Below are positions 61,559 through 64,000 of a stretch of DNA of 64,000 nt, one piece after another; the first letter of the stretch is position 1; each line of letters begins with the position of its first letter. This stretch comes from Bradyrhizobium sp. AZCC 1719 (lineage in GTDB: Bacteria; Pseudomonadota; Alphaproteobacteria; Rhizobiales; Xanthobacteraceae), in assembly GCF_036924525.1 (NCBI RefSeq), contig NZ_JAZHRU010000001.1:897001-961000 (forward strand), in the 5' to 3' direction. The notes under the pieces are model-generated. The model was not told where the DNA came from. It made no database searches and saw nothing but the letters and a program-made list of their open reading frames with translations. A program made the translations under genes and the position numbers.

Positions 61559-63121
61559 ATGGGCAATCCGCTCTACGCGTTTCCGGCGGCATGCGAGCAG
61601 ACGTTACTGGCGCTGGCGCGCTACCCGGAGCGCACGGCGTTCGCCTGGCCGGGCGGATCGCTCACCTATCGCGGCGCGACCGACATGATCGGGCGCATGC
61701 AGGCCGTGTTCACGAAGCTGGGTTTTCAGCCCGGCACCCGCGTCGCGTTTCTCACCGCCAACCGGGCCGACACCTGGTGCGCCGGCGTCGCCGCGCAGCT
61801 CTCGCGATTGGCGATCACCTGGCTGCATCCACTGGGTTCGCTGGACGACCAACTGTTTCAGCTCGAGGATTCCGAAGCGCAGATGCTGGTAGTCGACGCG
61901 GTTACCTTCCGCGACCGTGGCGACGAACTCGCCGCCAAAGCGACCGGCGTAAAGACGGTGTTCACGCTCGGCCCTGCCGGCTACGGCGCCGACCTCTTGC
62001 AGGCGATTGAAGCCGCCGGCAGCGCCACGGCGCGCAGCTTTGCCGGACCCGACGACATCGCCACGCTCAATTACACCGGCGGCACCACCGGTAAATCCAA
62101 GGGCGCGCTGCGGCACCACCGGGAATACGGCGGCTGGGCCAGTGCGATCCTCGCCGATTTCGAAATTCCGGATACGCCGCGCTATCTTACCGTCGCGCCG
62201 ATCAGCCATGTCGCGGGGACAAAAGTGCTGCCGACGCTGATGCGCGGCGGCACCGTGCACATGCTGAAAGGCTTTGATCCCGAAGCCGTGTTCAAGACCA
62301 TCGAGCGCGAGAAGATCAATTTCACGCTGTTCGTGCCGACGATGATCTACGTCATGCTGGATCATCCCTCCCTCGACAAGACCGACCTGTCCTCGCTCGA
62401 ACTCTTGCTGTACGGCGCGTCTGCGATGTCGCCGAGCCGGTTGGTCGAGGGCATCGAGCGGATCGGACCGGTGTTCTCGCAGCTCTACGGCCAGACCGAA
62501 TGTTATCCGGTATCCGTGCTGCGCAAGGCCGACCACGATCCCAGGACGCCGGAGCTGTTCCTGTCTTGCGGATTCCCGATCGCCGCTTGCCAGGTGAAGA
62601 TCCTCGACAACGACGACCAGGAAGTCGCAACCGGCGAGGCCGGCGAGATCTGCGTGCGCGGCACGCATGTGATGGCCGAGTATTGGAAACGGCCCGACGC
62701 GACCGCGGAGACGCTGAAGAACGGTTGGCTGCACACCGGCGACATCGCGCGATCGGACGAACGCGGCTACATGTTCATCCTCGACCGCAAGAAGGACATG
62801 ATCGTCTCCGGCGGCTTCAACATCTTTCCGCGCGAGGTCGAGGATGTCTTGTCGCAGCACGCCGACGTCGCGATGGTCGCCGTGGTCGGCGTGCCCGACG
62901 ACAAATGGGGCGAGGCCGTCACCGCCGTGATCGTCGCCCGCGAAGGGGCGCGACCGAATCCGGACGAGCTGATCAACCTCGTGAAGGCCAAGAAGGGCTC
63001 GGCGCACGCGCCCAAGCACATCAAGTTCGTTAGCGAGTTGCCGATGACCGGCGTCGGCAAGGTCGACAAGAAGGTGCTGAAGGCAGGCTTCTGGACCGGC
63101 CGCGAGCGGATGGTGGGGTAG
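61559..63121 (+). CDS. AMP-binding acyl-CoA synthetase
   Basis: A 520-residue ANL-family ligase. Motifs are the phosphate loop NYTGGTTGKSKG, SQLYGQTECYPVS, the ATP-binding WLHTGDIARSDERGYMFILDRKKDMIVSGGFNIFPREVE, and the C-terminal MTGVGKVDKKVLK with the catalytic Lys. It activates a fatty or aromatic acid to its CoA ester. AGGAGGAAG lies close before the ATG at 61559. It is divergent from the nitronate monooxygenase; a shared metabolic role is possible but not shown. Confidence 0.9.
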   Translation: MGNPLYAFPAACEQTLLALARYPERTAFAWPGGSLTYRGATDMIGRMQAVFTKLGFQPGTRVAFLTANRADTWCAGVAAQLSRLAITWLHPLGSLDDQLFQLEDSEAQMLVVDAVTFRDRGDELAAKATGVKTVFTLGPAGYGADLLQAIEAAGSATARSFAGPDDIATLNYTGGTTGKSKGALRHHREYGGWASAILADFEIPDTPRYLTVAPISHVAGTKVLPTLMRGGTVHMLKGFDPEAVFKTIEREKINFTLFVPTMIYVMLDHPSLDKTDLSSLELLLYGASAMSPSRLVEGIERIGPVFSQLYGQTECYPVSVLRKADHDPRTPELFLSCGFPIAACQVKILDNDDQEVATGEAGEICVRGTHVMAEYWKRPDATAETLKNGWLHTGDIARSDERGYMFILDRKKDMIVSGGFNIFPREVEDVLSQHADVAMVAVVGVPDDKWGEAVTAVIVAREGARPNPDELINLVKAKKGSAHAPKHIKFVSELPMTGVGKVDKKVLKAGFWTGRERMVG

Positions 63122-63152
63122 CGATCAACTAGCTCGGTCGGCACCGCGCCTT

Positions 63153-63446
63153 TCAGCCGGCCAAGCGCCTTTCGGTAGGAGCCTTCTTGTCGAAATTATT
63201 GGGCACTTCGATATCGACTTCGAGTGTCGACACCGTCTTGCCGCGCTCCAGCTTGACCATCACCTTGTCGGGATCGAGCACCACGTGCCTCGACACCACC
63301 GCGAGGATTTCCTCCCGCAGCGTGGCCAGCAAGTCGGACTGACCGAGCAGCCCGCGCTCGTGCGACAGCAGAATCTGCAGCCGCTCCCGCGCAACGGGGG
63401 CGGTCGCGTTGCGGCCGCCGAACAGCCGCAGCAGCCTCATGCTCAT
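63153..63446 (-). CDS. minE: Cell division topological factor MinE
   Basis: A 97-residue MinE: MRLLRLFGGRNATAPVARERLQILLSHERG is the MinD-binding helix region, and LREEILAVVSRHVVLDPDKVMVKLERGKTVSTLEVDIEVP is the topological-specificity domain. It drives MinD off the membrane and so sets the MinCD oscillation that places the division site. Its ATG overlaps the minD stop (ATGA). Confidence 0.94.
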   Translation of the reverse strand: MSMRLLRLFGGRNATAPVARERLQILLSHERGLLGQSDLLATLREEILAVVSRHVVLDPDKVMVKLERGKTVSTLEVDIEVPNNFDKKAPTERRLAG

Positions 63447-64000
63447 GCAGCCCTCCGTCCCAGCAAGCGGTTCATGAAGCTCTTGCGCTCGGCCGGCACG
63501 ACCATGGCGACCTCTTCGCCCATCAGGCGGCGCGCGGCATCGATATAGGCGCGGGCCGGCGCGCTGTCGGCGTTGTTCAGCGTCACCGGCGTACCGACGT
63601 TGGATGCCTTCAAGACATCCTGGCTCTCGGGAATGATGCCGAGCAGAGGCGTCGCGAGGATTTCGAGGATGTCGTCGATCGAGAGCATCTCGCCGCGCGC
63701 CGCGCGCGCCGGATCGTATCGGGTGATCAGCACGTGTTTCTCCACATGCTCGCCCCGCTCCGCCTTCACGGTTTTCGAATCGAGCATGCCGATGATGCGG
63801 TCGGAATCGCGCACCGAGGAGACCTCGGGATTGGTGACGATGATGGCTTCGTCCGCATAGCGCATGGCGAGCGTGGCGCCGCGCTCGATGCCTGCGGGAC
63901 TGTCGCACAGGATCCAGTCGAACCGGCTCTTGAGCTCGCCAATGACGCGGCCGACGCCCTCGTCGGTCAGCGCATCCTTGTCGCGGGTCTGTGAGGCCGG
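63443..64000 (-). CDS. minD: Septum site-determining ATPase MinD, N-terminus off the window
   Basis: The C-terminal 185 residues of MinD. LCDSPAGIERGATLAMRYADEAIIVTNPEVSSVRDSDRIIGML is the switch II and following core, and the last residues (AERKSFMNRLLGRRAA) form the amphipathic membrane-targeting helix. It recruits MinC to the poles. The P-loop end lies beyond the right edge of the window, where minC is also expected. It overlaps minE by four bases. Confidence 0.94.
   Translation of the reverse strand, partial: PASQTRDKDALTDEGVGRVIGELKSRFDWILCDSPAGIERGATLAMRYADEAIIVTNPEVSSVRDSDRIIGMLDSKTVKAERGEHVEKHVLITRYDPARAARGEMLSIDDILEILATPLLGIIPESQDVLKASNVGTPVTLNNADSAPARAYIDAARRLMGEEVAMVVPAERKSFMNRLLGRRAA

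Overview
The window looks like a stretch of chromosome from a GC-rich alphaproteobacterium, most likely Bradyrhizobium or a close relative in the Nitrobacteraceae. The assignment rests on gene content and style, not on a database search: a 1,600-residue NAD-glutamate dehydrogenase, a MipZ-type ATPase, a GroEL paralogue, a PEPxxWA-CTERM protein, many small secreted proteins, many TAT-type leaders, and several rhizobial-looking intergenic palindromes. No phage, integrase, transposase or CRISPR array was recognised.

Layout. 1-4.2 kb: two DUF2380/DUF3280-like exported proteins (one cut by the window edge) divergent from a NarL-type two-component pair, then an NHL beta-propeller protein. 4.4-8 kb: a LysR regulator, an NTF2-like protein, an HNH nuclease and a PEP-CTERM surface protein. 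8.1-11.1 kb: a groEL paralogue whose groES partner survives only as a 3' remnant, then a MipZ-like ATPase. 11.2-15.8 kb: an acyl-CoA synthetase, an HtrA-like protein that has lost its catalytic triad, and an esterase. 15.9-18.7 kb: a likely thioesterase, TauE and DsbA operon divergent from a TetR gene, with two palindromic operators between. 18.7-26.7 kb: a Cys-motif secreted protein, an AbrB-like membrane protein, dsbB, tRNA-Leu(CAA) and the giant glutamate dehydrogenase.

27.2-31.5 kb: a DUF3592 protein overlapping a TPR-caspase gene, then a CHAP and peptidoglycan-binding protein. 31.5-38 kb is the most disturbed part. It holds decayed partial copies of the 5' end of a Kelch gene and the 3' end of a solute-binding-protein gene, and the intact versions of both lie 2-5 kb further on. 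Small regulator and effector pairs (HxlR with NTF2-like, TetR with a membrane protein) sit among these fragments. 38-46 kb: an MpaB-like oxygenase, an MFS transporter, a lytic transglycosylase, and a tungstate-type ABC operon (tupB-tupC-tupA) with a divergent HTH and binding-domain regulator. A methyltransferase gene broken by a one-base deletion follows.

46-64 kb: a GNAT enzyme, threonine ammonia-lyase, a second NarL-type two-component pair, a group of small exported or membrane proteins of unknown role, a HigB/HigA-like toxin-antitoxin pair with a palindromic operator, and an EamA exporter divergent from a MocR regulator. These are followed by a large MscS channel, nitronate monooxygenase, an acyl-CoA synthetase and minE-minD (minD runs off the right edge). 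The window is largely housekeeping and accessory chromosome. I did not find a multi-gene defence or biosynthetic system that I could call new. The most unusual items are the triad-less HtrA-like protein, the caspase operon, the groES remnant and the duplicated gene fragments at 31.8-34.7 kb.
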